Origin: Leptodontidium sp. MPI-SDFR-AT-0119
Taxonomy: Eukaryota; Ascomycota; Leotiomycetes; Helotiales; Leptodontidiaceae
DNA: 64,000 bases
NCBI GenBank assembly: GCA_020726505.1
Contig: JAHLEZ010000005.1
Span: 372,001 to 436,000, forward strand
Direction of reading: 5' to 3'
Part shown: positions 21,571 through 31,831 of the stretch, piece after piece
Position numbering within the stretch: position 1 is the stretch's first letter
How the letters are laid out: each line of letters begins with the position of its first letter
Notes under the pieces: model-generated
Told to the model about the DNA's origin: nothing
The model's database searches: none
Seen by the model: only the letters and a program-made list of their open reading frames with translations
Translations under genes and position numbers: made by a program

Positions 21571-24207
21571 ATGTCTCACCACAAAGACATAGGAGACCTT
21601 TCACTTTTTGTATATAATATCTCCCACAACAACATCGACCGGCGACCCTACCTCCGAAGGAATGTGCGTAAAGTACTAGGAGCTCTAATTATGGGATCAA
21701 CGCTATCCTCCCTGAAATCAACCATCGGGGCCAGACCTCGAGAAGAAGTCATGGCTTCAGATGACGAAGAAGAAGAACAGCACAGGCCACCAAAGCGGAG
21801 GAAGCTGGCTGAGTCTGACGAGACGACTTCTGCAGCTCTTGACGACGACGACATGGTTGGACATCGAAGACCATTTGGTCAGGTGACGAATGAGAGCAGA
21901 AAAAGCTCTGGTCGATTCTCAGCGAAGCCGGATCTTGTCAAACCAATCAACTTTTATGGAAGACCCCAGTCCGCTGCCTGGAATCCAGACCAAACTGCAA
22001 CGCTTGGAAAGTCGGGCAAGAAATCTATCAACAGATGTCTACCTCGAACCCCAGTGGACTTTGCTGAGTCCATGCGCATTGATGTCCTTCAGATCAATGC
22101 CGAATACCAAGAGTCACCACCTGATGCAAGAGAATGGGGCCAGGAGGCCGACATCAATTGCAGGTGTGGTGTTGCGATTTATTATGCCAAAAACGACGAA
22201 ACGCCAGGTGATGTGAAGCCCCAAGACTTTCGTGAAATCTGTAGGCTCGTCAAATCCTGCAAATACCGTATCTCGATCAGCACGAATGGCGATATATCCC
22301 GGGAAATCATTCTCCCCGAGCCATTCATCTTCACGCCAGATCACTTCTATGTGCATCGCAGAACGAGAAAGCCGAATGGGCAGTGGGACCAGTACTCGGA
22401 CGGATTTGGCTTTGCAGACAAGTACAACATCAAGGTTTTTATAGAACCAAAGGGATCCAGTGGGTTATGGCCTGGTATGGTCATGAAGTCAGATTCCGAT
22501 GCCGACGTAATAGCAAGTTTGCGTGCCGAAGAGCCCGTAGCAGACGAAGATGTCTCCTTGTATGCCAGGACAAACCCTTGGTTGTCCGCAGAACGACACA
22601 GTAGAACCGACCTTTACGCAACTTACAAGAACACGACGCAAAAGATACTGTACAGCTTAAGGATGCAGATAAGATGGTCGTTACCATCCCAGCTCAACGA
22701 CCTTACCACGAACAGGCCAAGGCAAGTCTCGGCTCTGGGAATTCCACCGCCAGCCGCTCCAATACCTCCGGGATCCCCTCGCAAGATAGAAGATGTCCTT
22801 CCACCAGACAGTCCAGGAGATAGCCGTGCCGCAAGACGCCGTTCGAATGTTCCGACTTACAACCTGAAGGCTTTAAGCAGCATTGCACAAGGAAGATCAC
22901 CGAGGGCATCGCGGATACAGAGATCTAAGTCCGAGCAACATGATCCAGACAACGGTGAAATCACAGTCACGTATTGTTTTGGCAAAGCAGAGGCCGCAGA
23001 GACGGGTATCAAGCGGGAAACTATGATTACAGGATTGAAATGCCCTTTTTGTCTGTCCCGAAATCGTTCTCTCGATGAGCTGCGCTTGCATCTCAGCACA
23101 GACCATAGTGCGTACAGATTTCATGCCCGTCGACCAAACCCTCCAAGGGTAACGTTTTTTGTCGAGCTGGCAAAGAGCAGCCGTCTTGGACCCTTCGCTT
23201 TGGCTGAACGATCGAGGATCATTCAACTAGGCCAATCCATGACCTTGTTTGATTTAGAAAAGCACCTGGCTTGTGATGAGTCTTGGATGAAAGCTCGCAG
23301 CGGACCTCTGCACAATGTCTGGCCAGGACACCTCGTAGAGAAGCGCATGATCGATTCATCTCACTCATCATCTCCTCATGAATCACGCCAAAGCTCTCCA
23401 AACACACCAAATGACACGGAAGACTTCATGGATGTGGACAAGGACGAGCCAGAGCCGGCGGCGAAGCGACGAAAGGTTCACTACGTTCCCAAGACCGATA
23501 AGCCACTCTACGATACTGTTACCAAGCGTCTCCTCGTCGCCGGCGAAGTTCTAGCAAACAGCGACGACGAGACCGATGAGAGTTGGTTGCATCAGCAACG
23601 CCGAGATGGCATTGACGACTTCACGGATATCCCGCCCGAGGAGAAGGAGTATATCAATCGCTTTAACCCATTCAGCTTCGAAGAACACCTGACAAGCATG
23701 CAACACCTCCCCGAGGCAATGGTCCGGTTCGTGGAGACCAACAAGTCATGGATTGCAGCCAAAGTATCACGCAGACAGGAGTTCTCCAAACACATGGAGA
23801 ACTTCATTCTCAAAGGCTACGTGGACGAGAGCGTGCATGATCGCTGCGTACGGATCCTGATCGCCGAGAAAGAGGACATGAAGCAGAAAAATGAGACGAT
23901 CAAAGACGGTGAGAAGGAAGACGTTGATATGGATAAAGTGGAGCAACCTGCTTTGCCGACGAGGGGTTTGAATAGTTGCGTCTGTGGAGAAGTTACGATA
24001 CCTCCTAATAGGGTTGTTTGCCGTGACATGGTAAGTCCAACCCCCAAACCACTCTCGCAAGACTCCAACCCCCCAAGGACCAGTCCAGAATTGCGATTGC
24101 TAACCAGCCAACAGAAATGCCCAGCGCGTTTCTTCTGCCGACCATGCGCAAAGAGATTCGGACGACCAATCGCTGGACAATGGAAATGCGACTCCTGTTT
24201 TTCTTGA
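21571..24207 (+). CDS. SUZ12: SUZ12-type Polycomb repressive complex 2 subunit
   Basis: The first in-frame ATG is at 21571 (the frame is open further upstream but without ATG). One intron (24031-24114, GTAAGT...ACAG, 84 nt and in-phase) is removed to give about 850 residues. SUZ12 is a core PRC2 subunit that stabilises the EZH2-type methyltransferase placing H3K27 methylation. Seen here: the N-terminal DRRPYLRRNVRKVLG element, two basic KRRK patches, a C2H2 finger (CPFCLSRNRSLDELRLHLSTDH, near residue 490), and a C-terminal VEFS-box (ESWLHQQRRDGIDDFTDIP through FVETNKSWI). The last 45 residues form a Cys-rich zinc module (CVCGE ... CRPCAK ... WKCDSC) like a PHD finger, interrupted by the intron. 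Its presence implies facultative heterochromatin in this fungus. Confidence 0.88.
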   Translation: MSHHKDIGDLSLFVYNISHNNIDRRPYLRRNVRKVLGALIMGSTLSSLKSTIGARPREEVMASDDEEEEQHRPPKRRKLAESDETTSAALDDDDMVGHRRPFGQVTNESRKSSGRFSAKPDLVKPINFYGRPQSAAWNPDQTATLGKSGKKSINRCLPRTPVDFAESMRIDVLQINAEYQESPPDAREWGQEADINCRCGVAIYYAKNDETPGDVKPQDFREICRLVKSCKYRISISTNGDISREIILPEPFIFTPDHFYVHRRTRKPNGQWDQYSDGFGFADKYNIKVFIEPKGSSGLWPGMVMKSDSDADVIASLRAEEPVADEDVSLYARTNPWLSAERHSRTDLYATYKNTTQKILYSLRMQIRWSLPSQLNDLTTNRPRQVSALGIPPPAAPIPPGSPRKIEDVLPPDSPGDSRAARRRSNVPTYNLKALSSIAQGRSPRASRIQRSKSEQHDPDNGEITVTYCFGKAEAAETGIKRETMITGLKCPFCLSRNRSLDELRLHLSTDHSAYRFHARRPNPPRVTFFVELAKSSRLGPFALAERSRIIQLGQSMTLFDLEKHLACDESWMKARSGPLHNVWPGHLVEKRMIDSSHSSSPHESRQSSPNTPNDTEDFMDVDKDEPEPAAKRRKVHYVPKTDKPLYDTVTKRLLVAGEVLANSDDETDESWLHQQRRDGIDDFTDIPPEEKEYINRFNPFSFEEHLTSMQHLPEAMVRFVETNKSWIAAKVSRRQEFSKHMENFILKGYVDESVHDRCVRILIAEKEDMKQKNETIKDGEKEDVDMDKVEQPALPTRGLNSCVCGEVTIPPNRVVCRDMVSPTPKPLSQDSNPPRTSPELRLLTSQQKCPARFFCRPCAKRFGRPIAGQWKCDSCFS
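24031..24114 (+). other. In-phase 84-nt intron inside the C-terminal zinc module
   Basis: The intron has GTAAGT donor, CTAACC branch-like site and ACAG acceptor. It is a multiple of three and has no stop, so retention would insert 28 residues between two zinc-ligand groups (after CRDM and before KCPARFFC). Splicing is favoured because the joined product makes a compact Cys-rich module. Confidence 0.75.
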
Positions 24208-25450
24208 GAGAAGCGTACATACGAACTAACAAACACCAAAACTTTTCATTCGCACGCACGCATGCATACCCGCGGGCACCGGACGGGATCAGTGAACTTG
24301 AGATTAAGCTTCAGTCCGAGCTTGAATTTGATTTTAAGCAAGGGCATACATAGCATGGAGTTTTTGAAAGATGGGAGGGGGGGGCTGTCTGTCTGTCTAA
24401 TTTTAGGCGAATGTTTTACTGTAAAGATAATATTGTACAAAAGGGATGCATGACAAAGGAAGGAGATAGTTCGCGATGATGGCTGGCTTGCAATTCGAAA
24501 GTGGGCATACATTTTATATTGCATGCTTATTTCCAAGCAGCCAGTCCAGTACATCCATGTCCGCTTGCCTGGCACCCGAGATCTGGGGCACCAACAAGCA
24601 AGCAAGCATAGCCAAGGAAGGGATCGGTTGAACATCGGATCCTGCCTTCTGAACAAGAAACAATGGAGCGAAAGCATTCAAATAGAAATAAAATTTAACT
24701 TTACTTTACTTTCCTGACTGAAACTATATACATACAACGTGACATGCAATAGTACCTATCTACTTCTATTGCAAAAGGAGCTGGATTGCTTGCAAGCTCC
24801 ACCATTATCTACGATATGTAATAATACATATCTGCTTTCTTCCAAGAAGAGAAGCTAGATTGGAAGGAAGTGGGAAGCTACTCAACTCCTTTGGGTGATA
24901 TATAAGAAACAGTACTAAAAGCTAAAGACTGAATTGCTAATTGGCTCCACTTTATTGCAATATGCAACAATTCTAAAATTATGAGAAAGCTAGATTACCT
25001 AGAAGTCGGAGACTACTCCAGCAATCCAGCCCAGCTGGGGTATAGCGTATAAGAAAAGAATACTAAGCGATAGGGACTAGATCTATGGTGAGATCCGCTT
25101 TTATCTGCAATGTGCAACAGAGGGATATTTGAGGAGGGGGTGGGTAAGGTGAGGGTATTATGAGATGGAGAAAGAAGCTGTAGAAGTAATTTGGTTGCGA
25201 ATGACTCGAGTTTGAGCAGACTGCGCAAGGACTGTGTCAAATGCAAAGGTAGGCTATATCCACAAAAATATGAAGCGTACCCGACCCCCAGATGGCTGGA
25301 TTCCTTGGGACCGGGAGCTCGGATCGTTTTTCAATCATCCCATCTTTCTGATTATCTCTTGAATTTATTTTCCATATCAGTATCTAGAGCCATCTATTCA
25401 CAACTCGCCAAACCTTGAGTATTAAACGAAATCTCCCCTTCGAGGCTCCC
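24208..25450. other. Intergenic between convergent genes
   Basis: No supported gene in about 1.2 kb. Two weak relatives of the dispersed motif lie at 24955-24970 (TTGCAATATGCAACAA) and 25106-25120 (TGCAATGTGCAACAG). A CTGT simple repeat lies near 24388-24402. Confidence 0.5.
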
Positions 25451-26808
25451 TCAATCGGCACTAAACCATGGATGCATCAATGCATCCTTAGCTGTGATCC
25501 TCTTTCCCGGATCCAAAGCTGTCATCTTACCGATCAAGTCACGGAATGAAGCATCAACAAATTCCCAATACTCGAACGGCTTTCGAGGATTTTCCGAAAA
25601 GTCAAAGCTGCCAGCGAGAGTAATGAGACGTTCAGAGAACGGGTTTTCCTCGCCAATCCATTTCAGCAAACCCTTAAATTCCTCTTCTTTTGCAAAGAAG
25701 GAGATCTGTCTGCGGAGCACCCATCGCCATGCATCGCTCGCCGCTAACTCGCCGTTGCTGGCTCGAAGAACCATGTCATTTAGCATTACGTAGAGGGACT
25801 AGATATGGATTTAGTTTGTCTAAATGAATCAAAAAAGAAAAAAAGAGGTAGTCTAGGCTTGTTTACCACAATTCCAAAGGAGAAGATGTCGGATGGTGTG
25901 CCTTGAGCTGCTCGTGCCCAGGACTCAGGGCTCCTCCACAATTGATTGCCACACATCGTGTTCTTCAAATGTTTACCATCAGGGAGAATCACCGAATCTT
26001 CCAGGTCTGCAATCTGAACTCGCTTGACGTGAAAGGCGGCATCCTTGATTTCATAGTCCAAGAGAATGTTGTCTGGCTTAATATCTATTGCTTCTGGTTA
26101 GCGGAGATTTTTGCACACTCCTCCTAAGGCATCGAGACTAGAAGGGAGTTTTAAACCTACCACTGTGGATTATGTTTTTCTCGTGGAGCGCAGCGAGGCC
26201 AACAAGAGCACTTTTTAGTATATCTTTCCGAGTAGCGTCGGAAAGTTTGTTCTGGCTGAATTGAAGAAGATTTGTTTCCAGAAATGGGTATATAAAGAAA
26301 TCGGGGCCCGGAACACCATCGACCATGGTGCGTAGATGAGGGCAGGAAGAGAGGGATCCTTGTAAATCTTTCTGGTACTCATATTCACCTGGAATCATGT
26401 TCTTGACGACGAACTTCTTGCCCGCGGCTCTATGTTTTCGTCAATATAGGCACATCAGACAAGTTTGGAGAAGCTGTATCCGGGGTCCTACCTTGCTCGG
26501 TACACGCATAACAAAGGACTGCGTCGCTCAACAAGTATTTCCTCAATGGTATAGGTTCGTCCTGAATAACCTTGTATGGTTGTTCCTGGCACAAGAGGCT
26601 CGTCGTGAGCCATTGTCTGAACTCTAGACGAAATTGACGAGATATCTCGATATGAGGGCGGTGGAGAGTTTTGCCGTTGTGGCATCTGTCTTGGTAGATA
26701 TTGAGCGTCAGAGCGATGCGGCGTCTTGCGCAACGGTGATATACATGAGGTTGCTCGATTATGAAAAGACCATCGTGCTACATGAGGGACACGTGCGAGG
26801 AACAGCAT
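25451..26808 (-). CDS. Atypical protein kinase-like protein
   Basis: Four exons (26808-26492, 26429-26161, 26084-25867, 25798-25451) join in phase to about 383 residues. A non-conserved head of roughly 75 residues precedes a kinase fold: the ATP lysine in KKFVVKNMI, an acidic hinge region (FFIYPFLETNLLQF), catalytic loop IIHSDIKPDNILLD, metal motif IADLED, and WRSPESW as the APE-like segment, then the C-lobe ending in ALMHPWFSAD. The catalytic loop has HSD in place of HRD (Arg to Ser, so non-RD) and DLE in place of DFG; the catalytic Asp, Asn and metal Asp are kept, so activity is possible. I know similar kinase-like proteins from other filamentous ascomycetes but no function. It could also be a regulatory pseudokinase. 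The start is the first ATG; upstream in-frame sequence lacks one. Confidence 0.8.
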
Positions 26809-26841
26809 GCTGAAACTAATCAAAACGATATTGTTAGGCAA

Positions 26842-27508
26842 GACCTCAACCCAAAAACGGGCTTGCGGAGATGCTCAGGTGAGCATTGGTTTCATGCCCC
26901 CCTATGGTAGCTTATGGAGGCACTAATTACAAGATGGAAAGGGAAAGTTAGGACTTCGCCCCTGGGGAGGTTGGGGTCCGAGCCGGTCGGCCCAACAGCC
27001 AATTTGCCGGCTGGTTGGCCGTTTCATGAAGTAATTTAATTAATTGAGAAATACTAAAAAGAATAATAACTTTATTGAGCACAATCCTTCGGCTCTGTTT
27101 ACAAAAGGTGAATTCTCTAGAAGAAGAAACGCGGCTGGAGATACTAGCAAGTTGACTGGAAGCAAAGAGCAAAGAGGAGCCGCCCTCCCATGGTGAAGAC
27201 GAGGCTGACTACAATGTAGGAAGGTGGAATTCGTGGCACCCAACATAGGTGGAGCGTGAAATGTGCAAAGAAATGGTAAATCCTTCAATTCTGCTCAATA
27301 CTTCCCAAGGAAAGCTTGAGTTTATATTACGACAGATGCATCACAAGTTGGTGGGTGGTACAATGCAACACCTAACAAAACAAAAAACCACAGGTTCTAA
27401 TTTTGAGGTTCTCTATGATACAGCCCATCCAATACAATAAAAACACACAGAAAACGCCGGCCAGAGCAATCTATTAAGCTCTTTTATATACCATATCTAA
27501 CCCAATAA
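26842..27508. other. Intergenic, nothing recognised
   Basis: About 0.7 kb between the kinase-like gene and the 3' end of the transporter gene. It has a short GC-rich stretch (26950-27025) containing GGCCGG-type inverted words and an AT-rich run. No supported gene. Confidence 0.45.
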
Positions 27509-29237
27509 TCAAGAAACAGCTACGTGCGTGCCATGGAAATTCCCATGGCCGCCTCCATTCGCGCTCAGCTCTCTCGGCCGCCAAGTCTCTTCTTGCCTCG
27601 TTCCGGGTGGTAACCAAGCAGCGCTGCTCGCTCCTCTCGCTCTGCCCGTTCTGCCGAAATCGTCGGATTTCTTGGGGTCGGAAGAGGTGTTGATAGCGTA
27701 GCCGTTAGTGTAGCCACGGATTGGGGTGTCGAATGATGGAGGAGTGCCACGCCCTGGGACATTGGACATGGGTAGAAGGCTCTCTTCTTGGATGTCCATC
27801 ATCTTGGCTTTCGTGTCCGCCTTGCTGCTGTGGCTTGTTCGATCGTAGAGGTAGAGCCCGAAGAATGTTAATGCGATTCCAAGGGCTTGGACCTTGTTGG
27901 TTGGATTCTGGAACCAGATGATGGCCACCACGACGACAAAAACTCGCTTGATGAGGGAGGCGACTGAGTAGGTGACTGGGGAGACCATGGACAGGAGGAT
28001 GAAAGCGATAATGTTTTGTCCAAAGTGGAAAAAGCCGTTGAATACAAACTCTACAGCCAGTCGGCCGTGATCGAATGGTGGCAGTTTGCCGTTTCCTTCC
28101 GCAAGATCTAGGGAGCCGTCGTGGAAGAAGTCTCGTAGGAGGTCTAATCCTTCGGACCAGAACCAAATGGGCGACGTAAGGATGAAGGCCAAACCCGATG
28201 AATAGCACAGTAAATTCAACTTGTCCAGTTTCTTGTTCTGGGCTCCCGTTGGATCGGCTTCTTTTGCGGCATTGAAAAGTCGTTTCGAGAAGATATTTTG
28301 TGAGACGAATATCAAAGCAGCAATGAATGCGTATATAATGCCGAAAACATTGCCCTTGAATTCTGCAGAGCAGGCTAGCATTACGCCCAGCGTGAGTGGG
28401 ACAAGGGAGAGGTATGTCGCGACTGGGTACCGAATATCGAAAATTACCCGGTATGCAACGACTGTGAAGAGGGGAGATAGTCCCTTAATCGTGTGGACAA
28501 GCGAGACGGGGATCCTCATGGTGGCACTTGAAGATAGGAGGTGGCCACCTATTTGGAACGCAGCCATAGGAATAGTTGTTAAAATAACTTCTCGTGTAGG
28601 GTACCGGACTCGATATCGTAGAGCCGGAATTCTGTTTTGGAGCGTAGGAAAGACTGTTGCCAGGTAGGAGAAGAAGAGACACATAAAGGCGACGAAGCCG
28701 AATTGTATCAGGGTAAGAGTTGCTGGTTTTGGGAAGACATTGAGGATAGATTTCGACGAGGTGTTTGTCAAAGCACTTGACGTATACCAAACAAGACATA
28801 AGCCCTACAACAATCAGTATTGGCTCTGTACGAGTTGATCTTGGGGAGCTACTAACAACTAACTTTGGAGAGACTGGGGCTTTCAGCGCAACTGCTACTT
28901 CATGCACATTTGCACTGACACTCGCTTTCCTCGTCCGTATTGTCCTGAATGCATCTGTCAAGCTCTTCTGCCTGTTATGTTTTCCTCCCGTGCTTGCTTG
29001 TCCATTCCAAGCAGAACCCCGCAGCCCACTGTCTCTCCTTGGTTGCCATCTGTCTGCCGACGCTGAGCCATTGGTGTAGCCATTCGGTCTTGTAGGGCTG
29101 ACAGGATATGGCGATTGCCCGTCTAGGGGTTCTATATGATCTGGGAACTTCTCCATAGAAGTGCGCATTGTGGCTTTGGACTCCCCTGAGAATTTGAAGG
29201 TCGGTACGGGCGTGATGGAGCGCGTCGAGTGAGGCAT
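27509..29237 (-). CDS. SLY41: SLY41/TPT-family membrane transporter
   Basis: Exons 29237-28857 and 28804-27509, separated by a 52-nt GTTAGT...TAG intron, give 558 residues. The N-terminal 130 residues are hydrophilic (Ser/Arg-rich, cytosolic). The TPT fold follows with about ten membrane segments, beginning LCLVWYTSSALTNTSSKSILNVF, with PVSLVHTIKGLSPLFTVVAYR and SPVTYSVASLIKRVFVVVVAIIWFQNP as landmarks. The C-terminal 90 residues are hydrophilic. The family comprises triose-phosphate and nucleotide-sugar transporters. Yeast Sly41 is an ER/Golgi protein found as a suppressor of Ypt1 loss and linked to ER phosphate or sugar-phosphate handling. Orthology to Sly41 is inferred from the extended N-terminus and motif pattern. 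Confidence 0.88.
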
Positions 29238-29662
29238 TGTGGTAATTCAACGAGTGTCTGGCCCTTACGACGGGATCATGTTTGTCGCAAGATGTCCAGA
29301 AGGGGGCGGGGCGGTAGAATTGATTGTTGAAAGTCGCCGCCGTGGGGTGAGGGTGAGAGGGAGAGTATTCACATGTGTGGGTGGATGATGTATGGACTTT
29401 AACTGATACGAGGATGAGTATGACACAAGCTGCACGCTAGCCGCAGGGAGTGGCCGGCGCGGCGCTAAAATCGCGACCTTCTCTGGAGATTTGACGATCC
29501 TCAACCTCCAAATAGAACCGCGAACTCTACTTCAACAACCACGATACAACGAATCAAGACGACATCGTTCTGTGGAATTGGGTATCGCCGAAGAAAGCAA
29601 TATTCCGATCGACGCGCACAACTCTCCTTAATTCTCTAGGGCGCACACCCTCAGCTCTCAAA
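29238..29662. promoter_or_regulatory. Divergent intergenic region SLY41/CUS1
   Basis: Only 425 bases separate the two start codons, so the transporter and the splicing factor probably share a bidirectional promoter. No specific site is identified. Confidence 0.45.
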
Positions 29663-31455
29663 ATGGCGCCCAAAAATAAAAATCAGATGCGGCGGATGAA
29701 GAAGAAGGAGCAAAAGAAGGCACAGGTTCGTGATTTGGGTCTCAGCATTTTTTGACCTGGTTGCTGACAAGATTATAGGTTTCTCAAACTCCAGAGCCAG
29801 AGAAGACACCAGAGGAGGTACCAGAGTCAGCACCTGAAGCTGCTTCTGCGACTGCGAAACCTGAAGATGATGACGAGGATCTTCTGCAGCCGGACGTGTC
29901 TATATTGGATATTAGCGAAGATGACCCCAACTTCGAGATGTTCAAGAATATTATGGAGAAGTTCCGCGCAAATACTGAAGATGGTGAGCCTGGAAAGCAG
30001 GCAGATGCTGGTGATAAGGGCGAGGTGTTCTACGATGACGACGACGAGATACCCGACGAAGATGAGGATGCAGACAAGGAGGCCAAGCTATCGAAGAAGA
30101 AGAGAAAAGAGAGGGATAAGCTCTCCGTTGCAGAATTGAAGGCGCTCGTTCAGAAGCCAGAGCTGGTGGAATGGACCGACACATCTGCTTCAGACCCACG
30201 ATTGCTTGTCCAAATAAAATCCTACCGAAATATCGTTCCAGTACCCACCCATTGGTCGCTGAAGCGCGAATATCTTTCCTCGAAACGTGGTGTTGAGAAG
30301 CCTCCCTTCGCCCTACCGAAATTCATCCAGGATACTGGAATCGCCGAGATGCGTGATGCTGTCTTGGAAAAGCAGAACGAAGCCAGCTTGAAGCAGAAGC
30401 AGAGAGAAAGAGTTCAACCAAAGATGGGAAAGTTGGACATCGATTATCAAAAGCTGTATGAAGCCTTCTTCCGGTTCCAAACGAAGCCGGAACTAACGCG
30501 TTATGGTGAGGTTTACTACGAAGGCAAGGAGTACGAGACCAATTTACGGCATCTACGTCCTGGCGAACTGAGTGAGGATTTGAAGGAGGCCTTGAACATT
30601 CCTCCAGGAGCTCCTCCACCATGGCTGATTAATCAACAAAGATTTGGCCCACCACCTTCTTACCCTTCGCTCAAAATCCCTGGACTGAATGCCCCACCTC
30701 CACCTGGTGGTGCTTGGGGTTTCCATCCCGGTGGATACGGAAAGCCTCCCGTTGACGAGTTCAATCGACCACTTTACGGAGGAGATATCTTTGGTGTTCT
30801 GCAGCCGCAAGTCAACAATCAAGCCGGAGAGCCAGTCGAGCGAACACTATGGGGAGAATTACAAGCACCCGAGGATGAGTCAGAGGACGAGGAGAGCGAA
30901 GAAGAGGAAGAAGAGGGTGACGAGGAAGACATTGGCGCTGGTCTTCAAACGCCAAGCGGATTGGAAACTCCTGGTGGATTGGAATCATCTGTACCATCTG
31001 AATACCCTGGCGACATGAGTGTTGGTGGTGATTTCGATGTCAGAAAGTCAAAACGTGGGACCGATACGGAAGAGTCTTCTGCCCCCAGATCAGCATACAC
31101 CGTCATTCCAGAGCGACAGATTCGTGCAGAGGGTTTCTTCGGTGGCGAGCGAGCTTATGATGTTCGAGGTGCTCAGAACGCACATCTACCAGTATTGGGT
31201 CAAGAGGATGATAGCAGGAAGCGGAAGAAGCCAGGAGATGTTGATGTTGCTTTGGACCCAGATTCATTACTCTCGGAAGATGGTATCAGCAAAGACGAAG
31301 TCAGACGCAGATTTGAGGCATCGAAGAAAGAGGAGAAGGGGGCCTGGGCTTATGATGAGGATCTGAGTGATATGATTGCACAAGAGAGTCGGAAGAAGCA
31401 AAAACGGGACGATGAGAAGAGAGGCGAGAAGCGGGAGAGATCATACAGGTTCTAG
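29663..31455 (+). CDS. CUS1: Splicing factor 3B subunit 2 (CUS1/SAP145)
   Basis: Exons 29663-29725 and 29779-31455 (53-nt intron with a GTTCGT donor and ATTATAG acceptor) give 579 residues. SF3b2 is part of the U2 snRNP and contacts pre-mRNA near the branch site. The Lys/Met-rich N-terminus (MAPKNKNQMRRMKKKEQKK) is family-typical. DUF382 starts near residue 146 (VEWTDTSASDPRLLVQIKSYRNIV). The PSP domain follows near 280-335 (RPGELSEDLKEALNIPPGAPPPW, PSYPSLKIPGLNAP, HPGGYG). A long acidic run (around 350) and a basic Lys/Glu-rich tail complete the protein. Its occurrence beside two other RNA-processing genes may be chance. Confidence 0.95.
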
Positions 31456-31831
31456 GAGTCTGCCACAGCTAAGGAAGGGGGCATCATATGGCGTTAGAGG
31501 GCAGCACCTTCATACAGAAGCCATTATTGTATTTGAATCATTGTAATACCAGATACTAAAAGCACTCACTACCTACATAGGTAGTACTCACGACCCTCGA
31601 TTTGAACTTCCAATCCCACCACATCCCATCACCCATACGCACGTGACTGGCATCGCGAACCCTGCGCGGCCGCTAGCGGATCGCGACTCCCAAAAAGTTC
31701 GGAGCAGAGCAAACAAGCTCAACGACATCCCCCTCCTCAACCATTCACAGACCCCTCTACCTTCCCAACCTTTACATTTTTGGTTCAAACGAACATAGAA
31801 ACGGGGAAAGAAGCTCTGCGAAATAGGCAAG
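31456..31831. other. Short intergenic region CUS1 to RS gene
   Basis: About 375 bases between tandem genes; contains a small CTACCTACATAGGTAGT inverted repeat near 31568-31585 and otherwise nothing recognised. It must hold the RS-gene promoter. Confidence 0.45.
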
